Origin: DASXSB01 sp036506275
Lineage (GTDB): Bacteria > Methylomirabilota > Methylomirabilia > Rokubacteriales > CSP1-6
Direction: 5' to 3'
Length of the DNA stretch: 64,000 nt
NCBI GenBank assembly: GCA_036506275.1
Contig: DASXSB010000039.1
Location: 76,670 to 140,669, forward strand
Shown one piece after another: positions 34,670-43,526 of the stretch (the stretch's first letter is position 1; every line of letters starts with the position of its first letter). The notes beneath the pieces are model-generated. The model did no database searches and was not told the DNA's origin. It saw only the letters and a program-made list of their open reading frames with translations. The translations under genes were made by a program, and so were the position numbers.

Positions 34670-36019
34670 ATGCGTAACCCCCGGAAGTTAGACCGCGCGC
34701 TCGTCCTCATCGCCCTCGCGCTCGCCGTCCTCACGGCGGCGATTCCCGGCTTAGGCCAGGCCAGTGATCCGCCGATCGTGTTCGTGCACGGCAACGGCGA
34801 CACCGCCGCCCTCTGGCACACGACGATCTGGCGCTTCGAGTCCAACGGCTATTTGCGTGATCGGCTGTTCGCGATCGATCTTCGCTTCCCGAGCGCGCGC
34901 ACGGCGGACGCGAAGTCGCAGGACGGGCGCACATCGGCCGACGAGGCCCGGACTCAGCTGGCCGCCTTCGTGGACGACGTGCTCGCGAAGACGGGCGCGT
35001 CGAAGGTGGCGCTCGTCGGCAACTCGCGCGGCGCCAACACCATCCGCAACTACGTCCGTTACGGCGGTGGCGCCGCGAAGACGTCGCACGTGGTGCTCGG
35101 CGGCGGCACCAACCACGGGGTGATCGTCTCCGACTCTCACCTGGTCGGGAGCGAGTTCAACGGCGCCGGCGAGGTCATGAAGCGCCTCAACGACGGCGAT
35201 GAGGTGGTGGCGGGTGTCGCCTTCATGACGATCCGCTCCGATCGCAACGACAAGTACGCGCAGCCGATGGGCGGCTCGATCGGCCTCCCCGACGTCGCCA
35301 CCGGGCTCGGCTACGATGCCCCCGCGCTCAAGGGCGCCACCAACGTCGTCCTGCCGGGCGCCGATCACCGCGAGGTCTCGTACGGGCCGCGCGCGTTCGC
35401 CGAGACCTATCGTTTCATCACGGGTCGGGCCCCGGCGCGCGTGGAGATCGCGAGCGAAGCGCAGCCGATCCTGAACGGCCGCGTGACGGGTGTCACCGCC
35501 GGCGTCTACGACAACCAGCCGGTGGCGGGCGCCACGGTGGAGATCTACGCCGTCGATCCACGTACCGGGGCGCGCAGCGCGGAGCCCGCGCACCGGAAGG
35601 TCACCGGCGCCGACGGTGCCTGGGGGCCGTTCCGCGCCTCGCCCACCGCGGCGTACGAATTCGTCGTCGCCGTCCCCGGTCAGCCCATCACGCACATCTA
35701 TCGTTCGCCGTTCCCGCGCGGCTCGGAGGTGATCCACCTGCGGCCGGCGATGCTGGTCAAGGACGATGCGGGCGCGGCCGCCGTGCTGCTGATGAGTCGC
35801 CCGCGCGGATACTTCGGTCACGGGCGCGATGTCTTCATGTTCGACGGCGCCGTGCCGAGCGGCGTCACAGAAGGCGTCCCCGCCGCCTCCGTGGCGCGGC
35901 TGCGGCTTCCGGACGCCACCCCGCGTAGCGTCGCCGCGCGCTTCAACGAGGAGACGATCGTGATGCGGACGTGGCCGATGGCGGACGGCCACGTCGCGAT
36001 CGCCGAGTTCCATTATTGA
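34670..36019 (+). CDS. Secreted lipase/esterase with C-terminal beta domain
   Basis: A 449-residue exported alpha/beta hydrolase. Signal peptide ALVLIALALAVLTAAIPGLGQA; oxyanion motif FVHGNGDTAALWH; nucleophile Ser in ALVGNSRGANT (G-N-S-R-G); active-site His in PGADHREVSYG. From about residue 265 a beta-sandwich domain follows (GRVTGVTAGVYDNQPVAGAT, VEIYAVDPRTG). The layout of catalytic N-domain plus C-terminal beta domain recalls the Archaeoglobus lipase AFL. The stop overlaps the E1-beta start (TGATG), so it heads the dehydrogenase operon; lipase-derived fatty or short acids could feed that complex. Confidence 0.85.
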   Translation: MRNPRKLDRALVLIALALAVLTAAIPGLGQASDPPIVFVHGNGDTAALWHTTIWRFESNGYLRDRLFAIDLRFPSARTADAKSQDGRTSADEARTQLAAFVDDVLAKTGASKVALVGNSRGANTIRNYVRYGGGAAKTSHVVLGGGTNHGVIVSDSHLVGSEFNGAGEVMKRLNDGDEVVAGVAFMTIRSDRNDKYAQPMGGSIGLPDVATGLGYDAPALKGATNVVLPGADHREVSYGPRAFAETYRFITGRAPARVEIASEAQPILNGRVTGVTAGVYDNQPVAGATVEIYAVDPRTGARSAEPAHRKVTGADGAWGPFRASPTAAYEFVVAVPGQPITHIYRSPFPRGSEVIHLRPAMLVKDDAGAAAVLLMSRPRGYFGHGRDVFMFDGAVPSGVTEGVPAASVARLRLPDATPRSVAARFNEETIVMRTWPMADGHVAIAEFHY

Positions 36020-37020
36020 TGGCGGAGGCGGTCATGGGTGAGCGGGAGCTGACGTACGGAGAGGCGGTGCGGGAGGCGATCGCGGAGGAGATGCGCCGCG
36101 ATCCGCGCGTGTTCCTCATCGGCGAGGACGTGGCCGAGGCCGGGCATCCGTTCAAGACGCTCGTCGGGCTCGTGAACGAGTTCGGCACCAAGCGCGTCAT
36201 CGACACGCCCATCTCGGAGCCGGGCTACGCCGGCATCGGCGTCGGCGCCGCCATGACCGGCATGCGTCCCATCGTCGATGTCATGTTTGGCGACTTCATC
36301 ACGCTCACCATGGACCAGATGGTGAACCAGGCCGCCAAGGCGCATTACATGTCGGGCGGCAAGATCAAGGTCCCGATCGTCTTTCGCACGACCCTCGGCG
36401 CCACCCGGCGCTCCGCCGCCCAGCACTCGCAGTCGCTTCACGCCTGGGTGAGCCACATCCCCGGCTTGAAGGTGGCGCTGCCCTCCGGTCCCTTCGAGGC
36501 GAAGGGTCTGATGAAGACGGCGATCCGGGACGACAGCCCCGTCGTGATCTTCGAGGACAAGATGATGTACCGCGTGAAGGGGCCCGTGCCCGCCGAGGAA
36601 TACACCATCCCGTTTGGCGTGGCCGAGATCAAGCGCGCGGGGGAGGACATCACGATCGTGGCCACCAGCAGCATGGTGGCGGTCGCGCTCGGCGCCGCCA
36701 AGATGCTGGAGGAGATTGGCGTCAGCGCGGAGGTGATCGACCCCCGCACCACGTGGCCGCTCGACAAGCAGGCCTTGATCGACTCCGCCAAGAAGACGTC
36801 GCGCGCGATCGTCGTGGACGAGGGCTACGAGCGCTACGGCGTCACCGCCGAGATCGCGTCCGTGATCGCGGAAGGCGCGTTCTATCACCTGGACGCGCCC
36901 GTCCGGCGGATCGGCGCCATGGACGTGCCGGTGCCGTTCTCGCCCGTGCTCGAAGACCTCACGGTGCCGTCGGAGAAGACGGTGTTCGAGACGGCGAAGG
37001 CGCTCTGCGGGAAGGCCTGA
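36019..37020 (+). CDS. 2-oxoacid dehydrogenase E1 component, beta subunit
   Basis: A 333-residue transketolase-like subunit: LTYGEAVREAIAEEMRRDPR, FLIGEDVAEAGHPFKTLVGL, DTPISEPGYAGIGVGAAMTG (dimer and ThDP contact), MDQMVNQAAKAHYMSGGK. The C-terminal domain has IVVDEGYERYGVTAEIASVI. It pairs with an E1-alpha subunit of pyruvate, acetoin or branched-chain 2-oxoacid dehydrogenases; the only alpha gene seen lies at 16927-17904. Start ATG 36019 overlaps the lipase stop; ATG 36034 is a plausible alternative with its own GGAGG. It overlaps the E2 start by TGATG. Confidence 0.94.
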   Translation: MAEAVMGERELTYGEAVREAIAEEMRRDPRVFLIGEDVAEAGHPFKTLVGLVNEFGTKRVIDTPISEPGYAGIGVGAAMTGMRPIVDVMFGDFITLTMDQMVNQAAKAHYMSGGKIKVPIVFRTTLGATRRSAAQHSQSLHAWVSHIPGLKVALPSGPFEAKGLMKTAIRDDSPVVIFEDKMMYRVKGPVPAEEYTIPFGVAEIKRAGEDITIVATSSMVAVALGAAKMLEEIGVSAEVIDPRTTWPLDKQALIDSAKKTSRAIVVDEGYERYGVTAEIASVIAEGAFYHLDAPVRRIGAMDVPVPFSPVLEDLTVPSEKTVFETAKALCGKA

Positions 37021-38381
37021 TGCCGACCAGCGTCATCATGCCCGCGCTCGAGCTCGCCCAGGAGACGGGCAAGGTCTTGAAGTGGCTCAAAGCTCCGGGC
37101 GACTCCGTGACGAAGGGCGAGCCGATCGTCGAGATCGAGACCGACAAGGTGACCGTCGAGGTCGAAGCGCCGGCTTCGGGAGTGCTCGGCGAGATCACCG
37201 CGCACGTCGGGGACGTCGTGCCGGTGGGCAAGACGATCGCGTTGATCTTCGCGGCGGGGGAGGCGGGCGCGGCTCGCCCCGCGATGGCGTCCGCTCACGG
37301 AGCGACGGGTGCCGGCGCGGCGGCCTCGGTCGCGGGGACGCCGGGCGCGGCGGCGGACGCCGCGCGGGCGTCACCGCTCGCGCGGAAGCTCGCCGATCAG
37401 CACGGCGTCGATCTCGCCGAGGTGAAGACGAAGAGCGGACGCATCGAGAAGGCCGACGTCCTCGCCTTCGTGGAGAGCCGGAAGGCATCGAGCGCCCCCG
37501 CCGCGCGGCTGCCGGCGGCGTCGCCAAAGGCGCGACGCCTGGCCGCCGAGCGTCGTATCGACGTCAAGGTGCTCCGCGGCTCCGGTCCGGGCGGCGCAAT
37601 TCTCGCGGGTGACGTTCGTGCCGCCGTTCCCGCCACGGCCGCCGCCGGGGCTCCTGCCGGGGCCGCGACCGCCGGCGCCGTGGCCGCGATCGCGACCGCA
37701 ACCCCGAGCGCGGCGCCGGGCGTCAGCAACGTCTGGCGCATCATGGCCGAGCGCATGACCGCGAGCTGGACGAGCGCGCCGCACTTCTACCTGGTGCGCG
37801 AGGTCAACGTCAGCCGGCTCGTCATCTGGCGCGAGCGGGCCACGAAGCAGACGGGAGCCCGGATCACGTACACGGATCTGCTCGTGCGACTCGTGGCGGC
37901 CGCGCTCCGGCAGCACCCGCGCGTCAACGTCGCGTGGAAGGACGGTGCGCCGGTGCCCAACGCCGACGTCAACATCGGCCTCGCCGTCGCCATCGACGAT
38001 GGCCTCGTCGTGCCCGTCCTCCACCGCGCCGACACGCTGAGCCTCGCCGACATCACCGCCCGCCGCGAAGACCTCGTCTCCCGCGCCCAGGCCGGCAAGC
38101 TGCGGGCGGCCGACATCCAGGGCGGCGGCTTCACGATCAGCAACCTCGGGATGTACGGCGTGGACGCCTTCGACGCGATCATCAACCCGCCGCAGGCCGC
38201 CATTCTCGCCGTGGGCCGCATCGTGGATCGCGTGATCGCCGTCAACGGACAGGCGGTCGTGCAGCCGACGATGATCCTCACGCTGTCGTGCGACCATCGC
38301 GCCCTCGACGGCGCGCGCGGCGCACAATTCCTCGGCGCGCTCGCGGAGCTGATCGAGGAGCCGATCGCGTTGCTCGTGTGA
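37020..38381 (+). CDS. 2-oxoacid dehydrogenase E2 with two subunit-binding domains
   Basis: A 453-residue dihydrolipoamide acyltransferase. Lipoyl domain 1-80 (lipoyl-Lys in EIETDKVTVEVEAP), Ala/Pro linker, a first E1/E3-binding domain (about 121-156: SPLARKLADQHGVDLAEVKT), a second one (about 167-201: SPKARRLAAERRIDVKVLRG), another linker, and the catalytic core from about 235, with the active-site motif SCDHRALDGARGAQFL. Two peripheral subunit-binding domains are unusual; most bacterial E2 have one. It transfers the acyl group from lipoate to CoA in the E1/E2/E3 complex. E3 is not in the window. The next gene starts 16 bases later. Confidence 0.93.
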   Translation: MPTSVIMPALELAQETGKVLKWLKAPGDSVTKGEPIVEIETDKVTVEVEAPASGVLGEITAHVGDVVPVGKTIALIFAAGEAGAARPAMASAHGATGAGAAASVAGTPGAAADAARASPLARKLADQHGVDLAEVKTKSGRIEKADVLAFVESRKASSAPAARLPAASPKARRLAAERRIDVKVLRGSGPGGAILAGDVRAAVPATAAAGAPAGAATAGAVAAIATATPSAAPGVSNVWRIMAERMTASWTSAPHFYLVREVNVSRLVIWRERATKQTGARITYTDLLVRLVAAALRQHPRVNVAWKDGAPVPNADVNIGLAVAIDDGLVVPVLHRADTLSLADITARREDLVSRAQAGKLRAADIQGGGFTISNLGMYGVDAFDAIINPPQAAILAVGRIVDRVIAVNGQAVVQPTMILTLSCDHRALDGARGAQFLGALAELIEEPIALLV

Positions 38382-38397
38382 GGGGGGAGGCGCCATC

Positions 38398-39936
38398 GTG
38401 ACTCAACCGTTTTCCATCGGTCACATCGACGTCGAGCTGACCTCGACCGGGGAGCGCGCGGAGGGCCCGCCCGATCCCGACACGCCGTTCCGCATCCTGC
38501 TTCTCGGCGATTTCACGAGGCGCCGCGGTCGTCCGGCGGCGACCCCGCGCGGCGACGCCGATCCCGTCCGCGTGGACCGGGACAACGTCGACGACGTCAT
38601 CACGCGGCTGGCGCCCGAGCTCGAGCTCGATTTCCCGGGGGCCGAATCGGGTCGCCTCGCCCTCCGCTTCCGCGCGCTCGAAGACTTTCATCCCGACCAC
38701 CTCTTCGAGGCGCTCGACGTCTTCCGTACGCTGCGCAGTGCGCGCGGCCGACTGAACGATCCCGACGCCTTCAAGGCGGCGGCGGCGGAGGTACGAGCGT
38801 GGATGGGTACGGACGTCGCCGCTCCCCCGCGGCCGGCTCCCACCCGGAGCGCGGAAGCCGAGCTGAGCGAAGGCCAGCGCGTGATGCGCGAGCTGATCGA
38901 GAGCAGCGAGCAACGTGGAACGGCGGGCACGCGGAGCGACGAAGGGTGGCGCTCTTTCGTGCGCGGGATCGTGGCGCCCCATCTCGTGGCGCGCGAGGAC
39001 CCGCAACGGCCGGCCCTGCTGGCCGCCGTCGATCGCGCCAGCGCCGCCGCCATGCGCGCGGTCCTCCATCATCCGGACTTCCAGGCGCTGGAGTCGGCCT
39101 GGCGTGCCGTCGATTTTCTCGTCCGTCGCCTGGAGACGGGCACCGAGCTCCAGCTCTACCTGCTCGACCTCCCGCGGGCCGACCTCGCCGCCGCCGTCGA
39201 GGACAGCGACGGTTCCCGCGCGAGGGCGCTCCACCGGATCCTGGTCGAAGCCGCTGCCGGAACCCTTGGCGGTGTTCCGTGGGCGGTGGTGGCGGGCAAC
39301 TACACGTTCGGTCCCGGTCCCAAGGACGTCGCCGCGCTCGAGATGATGGCGCGGCTGGCGCGAGAAGCGGGGGCGCCGTTCGTCGCCGCCGCCAGCCCAC
39401 GGCTCGTCGGCAGCGACTCGCTGGCGGCGACCCCTGACCCCCACGACTGGCGGCGCGCCGACGACGCGGAGACGGCCGGGTGGCGGAAGCTGCGCACGTC
39501 GGCCGACGTTGCGCACGTCGGGCTCGCGTTGCCGCGTTTCCTGTTGCGGTTGCCGTACGGCAAGGACAGCGATCCGCTGGAGACGTTCGCCTTCGAGGAG
39601 CTTCCCGCGTCGCCCGCCCACGACCATTATCTCTGGGGCAACCCGGCCTTCGCGTGCGTGGCCCTCCTCGGGGACGCCTTCAGCAAGCAGGGCTGGGCGC
39701 TCCGGCCGGGTGCCGTGCAGGAGATCGCCGACCTTCCGCTCTACGTCGAGGAACGCGACGGCGACCGCCGCGTCAAGCCGTGCGCCGAGACGCTGCTGAC
39801 GGTGCGCGCCGCCGAGATCATCCTCGAACGCGGGCTCATGCCGCTCCTCTCGTTCAAGGACGGCGACGTCGTCCGGCTGGCGCGGTTCCAGTCGATCCGC
39901 GACCCGCTCACGTCGCTACGAGGACGGTGGCGGTAA
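38398..39936 (+). CDS. Orphan TssB-TssC fusion (type VI secretion contractile sheath)
   Basis: A single 512-residue protein combining both sheath subunits. Residues about 30-150 are TssB-like: FRILLLGDFTRR, VDRDNVDDVITRLAPELEL and LEDFHPDHLFEALDVFRTLR. After a Pro/Arg linker, residues about 165-512 are TssC-like: HPDFQALESAWRAVDFLVRR, GGVPWAVVAGNYTFGPGPKD, APFVAAASPRLVG, LPRFLLRLPYGKDSDPLETF, DHYLWGNPAFACVALLGDAF. Canonical TssC continues about 60-80 residues past the point where this one stops, so the C-terminal segment is missing. Normally TssB and TssC are separate genes in a cluster; none of TssA, Hcp, VgrG, TssE-M or ClpV is here. GTG start with GGGGGGAGG ahead. It is co-directional with E2. 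Confidence 0.88.
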   Translation: MTQPFSIGHIDVELTSTGERAEGPPDPDTPFRILLLGDFTRRRGRPAATPRGDADPVRVDRDNVDDVITRLAPELELDFPGAESGRLALRFRALEDFHPDHLFEALDVFRTLRSARGRLNDPDAFKAAAAEVRAWMGTDVAAPPRPAPTRSAEAELSEGQRVMRELIESSEQRGTAGTRSDEGWRSFVRGIVAPHLVAREDPQRPALLAAVDRASAAAMRAVLHHPDFQALESAWRAVDFLVRRLETGTELQLYLLDLPRADLAAAVEDSDGSRARALHRILVEAAAGTLGGVPWAVVAGNYTFGPGPKDVAALEMMARLAREAGAPFVAAASPRLVGSDSLAATPDPHDWRRADDAETAGWRKLRTSADVAHVGLALPRFLLRLPYGKDSDPLETFAFEELPASPAHDHYLWGNPAFACVALLGDAFSKQGWALRPGAVQEIADLPLYVEERDGDRRVKPCAETLLTVRAAEIILERGLMPLLSFKDGDVVRLARFQSIRDPLTSLRGRWR

Positions 39937-39990
39937 CCGCAAGGCTGGTGGCATTCGCTTTGCTGAGCACGCTGATGGAGGACCGTGATC

Positions 39991-40341
39991 ATGGCGAAGC
40001 GGATGCGTCGTACCAAGAAAGAGGGTAGTGCCGAACGGCAGAGCACGACGAGTGCCTTTAGCGCGCAGGCGCGCGACATGTCCGTGAGCGCGGTGAAGGT
40101 CGCGACCGAGACCGCGCGGGCGGCGCTGGCCGGGATGCAGGAGCTCGGTCGAGTCGCCGCCGGGATGGCGGCCCCGGCCACGCGGCGGGCCGTCAGGACC
40201 GCGGGCGCGATGACCAAGGCTGCGGTCGAGAGCGCGCGGCGGCCACGATCGTTGACGCCGCCGGCGGTGCCGGCGCCGTCGCGGAGGTCGACGCGCGCGA
40301 CGCCGTCCAAGCGAAAAGCGAGGACCCGGCGCGCCGCCTGA
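39991..40341 (+). CDS. Basic Ala-rich protein (phasin- or histone-like)
   Basis: A 116-residue protein. Basic ends (KRMRRTKKEG at the start and RKARTRRAA with many Arg/Lys at the end) flank a central amphipathic Ala-rich helix (AVKVATETARAALAGMQELG, then RVAAGMAAPATRRAVRTAGA). No signal peptide. This composition suits a phasin-like or H1-like DNA/polymer-binding helix; I cannot tell which. It follows the sheath-fusion gene by 54 bases on the same strand, so they may be co-expressed. ATG at 39991; a GTG at 39985 is possible. Confidence 0.6.
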   Translation: MAKRMRRTKKEGSAERQSTTSAFSAQARDMSVSAVKVATETARAALAGMQELGRVAAGMAAPATRRAVRTAGAMTKAAVESARRPRSLTPPAVPAPSRRSTRATPSKRKARTRRAA

Positions 40342-40347
40342 GCGGCC

Positions 40348-41985
40348 TTACTCGTCCTTGAAGAGGATCGTCGCGGCGAGGACGACGCCGCCCGCCGCCG
40401 CCAGCATGAAGAAGATGATGGCGAGGCCGGGATAGCCGAGAATTCGGAACGACGTCTCCACCTGAATCAGCATGGCGGCGCCCACGATCAGCGCCGCCAG
40501 CAGCAGGCCGAGCGTGATGCGGTTCGCCACCTTCTGAAACCCCGCCATGAGCCGCACCTCGTCGATCGCGTCCACCTTCACCTCGAGGCGGTTGTTGGCG
40601 AGGTGATCCAGGATGCGATTGAGGCGCTCCGGCAGCCGTTCGAGCAGCTCTTTCGTCTCCAGCACCCCGCTCAGCAGATGTCCGGGCGAAAGCGACTGCA
40701 CCAGCCGCTGCTGCATGATGCTGGCGGAGTGACGGCGCACGAGCGCGTTCGGGCTGCCGGCGGGGTCGAGGCGACGCCCGATGTCGTCGAGCTGGAGCAG
40801 CGTCTTGCCGAGCATCGCCAGCTCGGGCGGCAGACGAAGCCCGCAGTCGGCCGACAGTCGCGCCAGCTCCAGCACGGAGCGACCGACTTGCAGATCCTCG
40901 GCGGTGGCATCGCGATTCTGCGCCACCAGCTCGCCCACCCGGCGCCGGAACGTCGTCTCCTCGAAACCTTCGCGCGGCTCTCCGAGCTTGATGGCGTAGG
41001 TCGCCGCTTCGTCCGGTCGCCCCTCGGTCACGCTCAGGAGGAGCTGGAGCAGGTAGTCCTGCATGCGCGGCGTGACGCGGGCCACCATGCCGAGGTCGAT
41101 GAGCGCGAGGCGGCCGTCTTCGGTGAGCAGCACGTTACCCGGATGCGGATCGGCGTGGAAGAAGCCGTCGACAAGGACCTGCTTGAGATAGCCGGCGAAG
41201 AGCTGCTCACCGAGGGCGGCGCCGTCCAGCTCCTGCACCACCACCGGGCTCAGCGCCGTCACCTTCGTGCCCGTCACGTACTCCATCGTGAGCACGCGCG
41301 AGGTCGTGTAGTCCTCGATGGGCACCGGCACGAAGAGGCGAGGGAAGTCGGCGAGGTTCCGACGGAGGGTGACGAGATGGCCGCCCTCCTTGATGTAGTC
41401 GAGCTCGCGGAGCAGGCTCCGGCGGAACTCGTCCAGCAACGCGACGAACTCGTAGCGACGGCCGACCTCCGTATACTTGTCGAGGAAGGCGCCGATTTCC
41501 TCCAGCGCCTCGAGGTCGTCGATCACGCGCTCGCGGACCCCGGGCCGCTGCACTTTGACGGCGACCACACGGCCGTCGCGCAGGCTCGCGCGATGGACCT
41601 GGCCGAGCGACGCCGCCGCCATCGGGGTCGATTCGAACTCCGCGAACGCCTTCGAGAGCCGGGAGCCGAGCTCGCTGGCGACGATCCGCTCCACGTCCGC
41701 GAACGGGAACGGCTCCACCTTGTCTTGGAGTCGCGCGAGGGCGGTGAGATAGGCCGGCGGCAGGAGATCGGGGCGGCTGGCGAGGACCTGCCCGAGCTTG
41801 ACGAACGTGGGTCCGAGCGCTTCGAGATCGTCGGCGAGGCTCTTCGCCTCGGCCACCATCTCCTGACCGGCGGCGCTGTCCTCGAGGACCTCATCGAGGC
41901 CGGACCCACGCACGACGTCGGTCCGCGCGTGCTTGACGAGCAGCCAGGCAATCTCCTGGTACCGCTTCAGGTGCTGCGCCTTCAC
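40348..41985 (-). CDS. ABC1/UbiB-family atypical kinase
   Basis: A 545-residue UbiB-like kinase-fold protein. Features in order: KxGQ-type region ALGPTFVKLGQVLASRPDLL, Ala-rich loop AAASLGQVHRA, VAVKVQRPG (Lys of the active site), the HADPHPGNVLLTEDGRLALI region with DLG metal site, and two C-terminal membrane helices (LGLLLAALIVGAAMLIQV, LAIIFFMLAAAGGVVLAATI). These proteins act in ubiquinone or other isoprenoid-lipid metabolism as ATPases. GTG at 41985 overlaps the binding-protein stop by GTGA, an unexpected partner. It converges with the basic Ala-rich gene. Confidence 0.93.
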   Translation of the reverse strand: MKAQHLKRYQEIAWLLVKHARTDVVRGSGLDEVLEDSAAGQEMVAEAKSLADDLEALGPTFVKLGQVLASRPDLLPPAYLTALARLQDKVEPFPFADVERIVASELGSRLSKAFAEFESTPMAAASLGQVHRASLRDGRVVAVKVQRPGVRERVIDDLEALEEIGAFLDKYTEVGRRYEFVALLDEFRRSLLRELDYIKEGGHLVTLRRNLADFPRLFVPVPIEDYTTSRVLTMEYVTGTKVTALSPVVVQELDGAALGEQLFAGYLKQVLVDGFFHADPHPGNVLLTEDGRLALIDLGMVARVTPRMQDYLLQLLLSVTEGRPDEAATYAIKLGEPREGFEETTFRRRVGELVAQNRDATAEDLQVGRSVLELARLSADCGLRLPPELAMLGKTLLQLDDIGRRLDPAGSPNALVRRHSASIMQQRLVQSLSPGHLLSGVLETKELLERLPERLNRILDHLANNRLEVKVDAIDEVRLMAGFQKVANRITLGLLLAALIVGAAMLIQVETSFRILGYPGLAIIFFMLAAAGGVVLAATILFKDE

Positions 41986-43526
41986 GGCCGCTTCAGGCGG
42001 AGATCTTCGAGCGGCGCCGAGTAGGCGTAGCCCCGAATCAGATTGATGCCGCCTTCGTCGACGCTGGGCCCCACCCCCCAAATGAACGCGAGCTCGTAGA
42101 TCGGAATGTGCGTGACCCGATCGTGGAGCACCTGCTGGATCTGGTGGAGGAGTGCCTCGCGCTTCTTCACGTCCGTCTCGCGCGCCTGACGCTGGAAGAG
42201 GTCTTCGACGTCGGGCATGACGCCGGTCGTGTAGATGCCGTTCTTGCTGACGTACGCGTCGAGCCGCGTGGCGGCGTTGCCTCCCGCGCCCGTGATGCCG
42301 ATGATCACGTTCTTCAACTTGCGTTCGCGCCACGCCGTCGTGAGCGCAGCTCGCTCCATCGTGCGGATTTTCGTCCGGATACCGACGGTCTGCAGATAGG
42401 ACGCCACCGCTTCGCCCATCGAGAAATACGGCGGCCATGGATAGAGATCGCCGGCGTCGAACCCGTTCGCATACCCCGCCTCCGCGAGCAGCCGCTTGGC
42501 CTTGGGCGGGTCGAAGGCGTCCGGCTCGAAGAAGCGCGAGAACTCGAGCGCGCGCGGGATGAGCGAGCCCGTCGGCTTCGAGAACCCGAGCGTCTCCGCT
42601 TGGTTGAGGGCCTGGCGATCGATGGCGTGGCTCGCCGCCTGCCGCACGCGCCGGTCGTGCCACGGCGACTTCGGGTCCCACTGATCGGGAAGGTCGATCC
42701 AGAACGTGCCCTGGGATTCCCTGGGGGCGACGAGCTTGAAGCCCGGCGTGCGCTGGATGTCCTCCGCCACGGGACCGGTCAGCAGGTACGCGACGTCGAT
42801 CTCACCCTTCTTGAGGGCGGCGGCGCGCGTGGTCTCCTCGGTGAGGCTGCGATAGACGAGTCGCTTGACGTTGGGGACCTTGCGCCAGTACCCGTCCCAC
42901 GCTTCCATGACCAGCTCGACGCCGGGATTGAAGCTCACGAACTTGTAGGGGCCGGCGCCGATGGGCGCTTTCTTGAAACCGTCGTCGCCCACCTTCTCGA
43001 CGTACGCCTTGGGCACGATCCACCCGGCGCCGGTGGCCGAGGTGCCGTAGAACGTCATGAAATCCGGCCACGGCTCCTTGAGATGGAAGCGCACGCGGCC
43101 GGCGTCCACGATCTCCACCTCGCGCACGCGCTCCTTGAGCAGCTTCGCCCCCGCGCCCTTGTAGCGCTCGAACGAGAACTTCACGTCGGCCGCCGTCACC
43201 GGCTCGCCATTGTGGAACTTCACGCCCTTGCGGATGACGAACTCGTACGTGAGCCCGTCCTTCGACTGCGTCCACGCCTCCGCCAGACTGGGCGTGTTGA
43301 TGCCGGCCGGCATCGGCTTCACGAGGGCATCGTGCATCGCGTAGAGAACCATGAAGGGCGTGATGATGCCCTCCGTCTCGGCGGGATCGAGCCAGCGGGA
43401 GGCGAGCGTGACGTGGACGCCCCACGTCATCGTTCCTTCCGGCGCGGCGGCGGCGGGCGGACGACCGGAGAGCAGCACGGCGACACTGAGAAGGACGCTG
43501 ACGAGGCGCGCGATGACGGGTCTCAT
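41982..43526 (-). CDS. Family-5 ABC solute-binding protein, paralogue of 12099-13622
   Basis: A 514-residue binding protein with signal peptide (VSVLLSVAVLLSGRPPAAA). Landmarks: [84 protein letters not shown]. It is colinear with the gene at 12099-13622 and both end in a DL(K/R)LK motif. No permease is next to it. It overlaps the FAD oxidoreductase upstream and the UbiB-like gene downstream by 4 bp each, forming a three-gene operon. Confidence 0.93.
   Translation of the reverse strand: MRPVIARLVSVLLSVAVLLSGRPPAAAAPEGTMTWGVHVTLASRWLDPAETEGIITPFMVLYAMHDALVKPMPAGINTPSLAEAWTQSKDGLTYEFVIRKGVKFHNGEPVTAADVKFSFERYKGAGAKLLKERVREVEIVDAGRVRFHLKEPWPDFMTFYGTSATGAGWIVPKAYVEKVGDDGFKKAPIGAGPYKFVSFNPGVELVMEAWDGYWRKVPNVKRLVYRSLTEETTRAAALKKGEIDVAYLLTGPVAEDIQRTPGFKLVAPRESQGTFWIDLPDQWDPKSPWHDRRVRQAASHAIDRQALNQAETLGFSKPTGSLIPRALEFSRFFEPDAFDPPKAKRLLAEAGYANGFDAGDLYPWPPYFSMGEAVASYLQTVGIRTKIRTMERAALTTAWRERKLKNVIIGITGAGGNAATRLDAYVSKNGIYTTGVMPDVEDLFQRQARETDVKKREALLHQIQQVLHDRVTHIPIYELAFIWGVGPSVDEGGINLIRGYAYSAPLEDLRLKRP

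Noticed and set aside
38398..39936. Possibility that the sheath fusion results from a missing stop or frameshift between two genes
   Set aside because: The frame is continuous with a normal linker and no start or ribosome site at the TssC-like part, so a genuine fusion is more likely.
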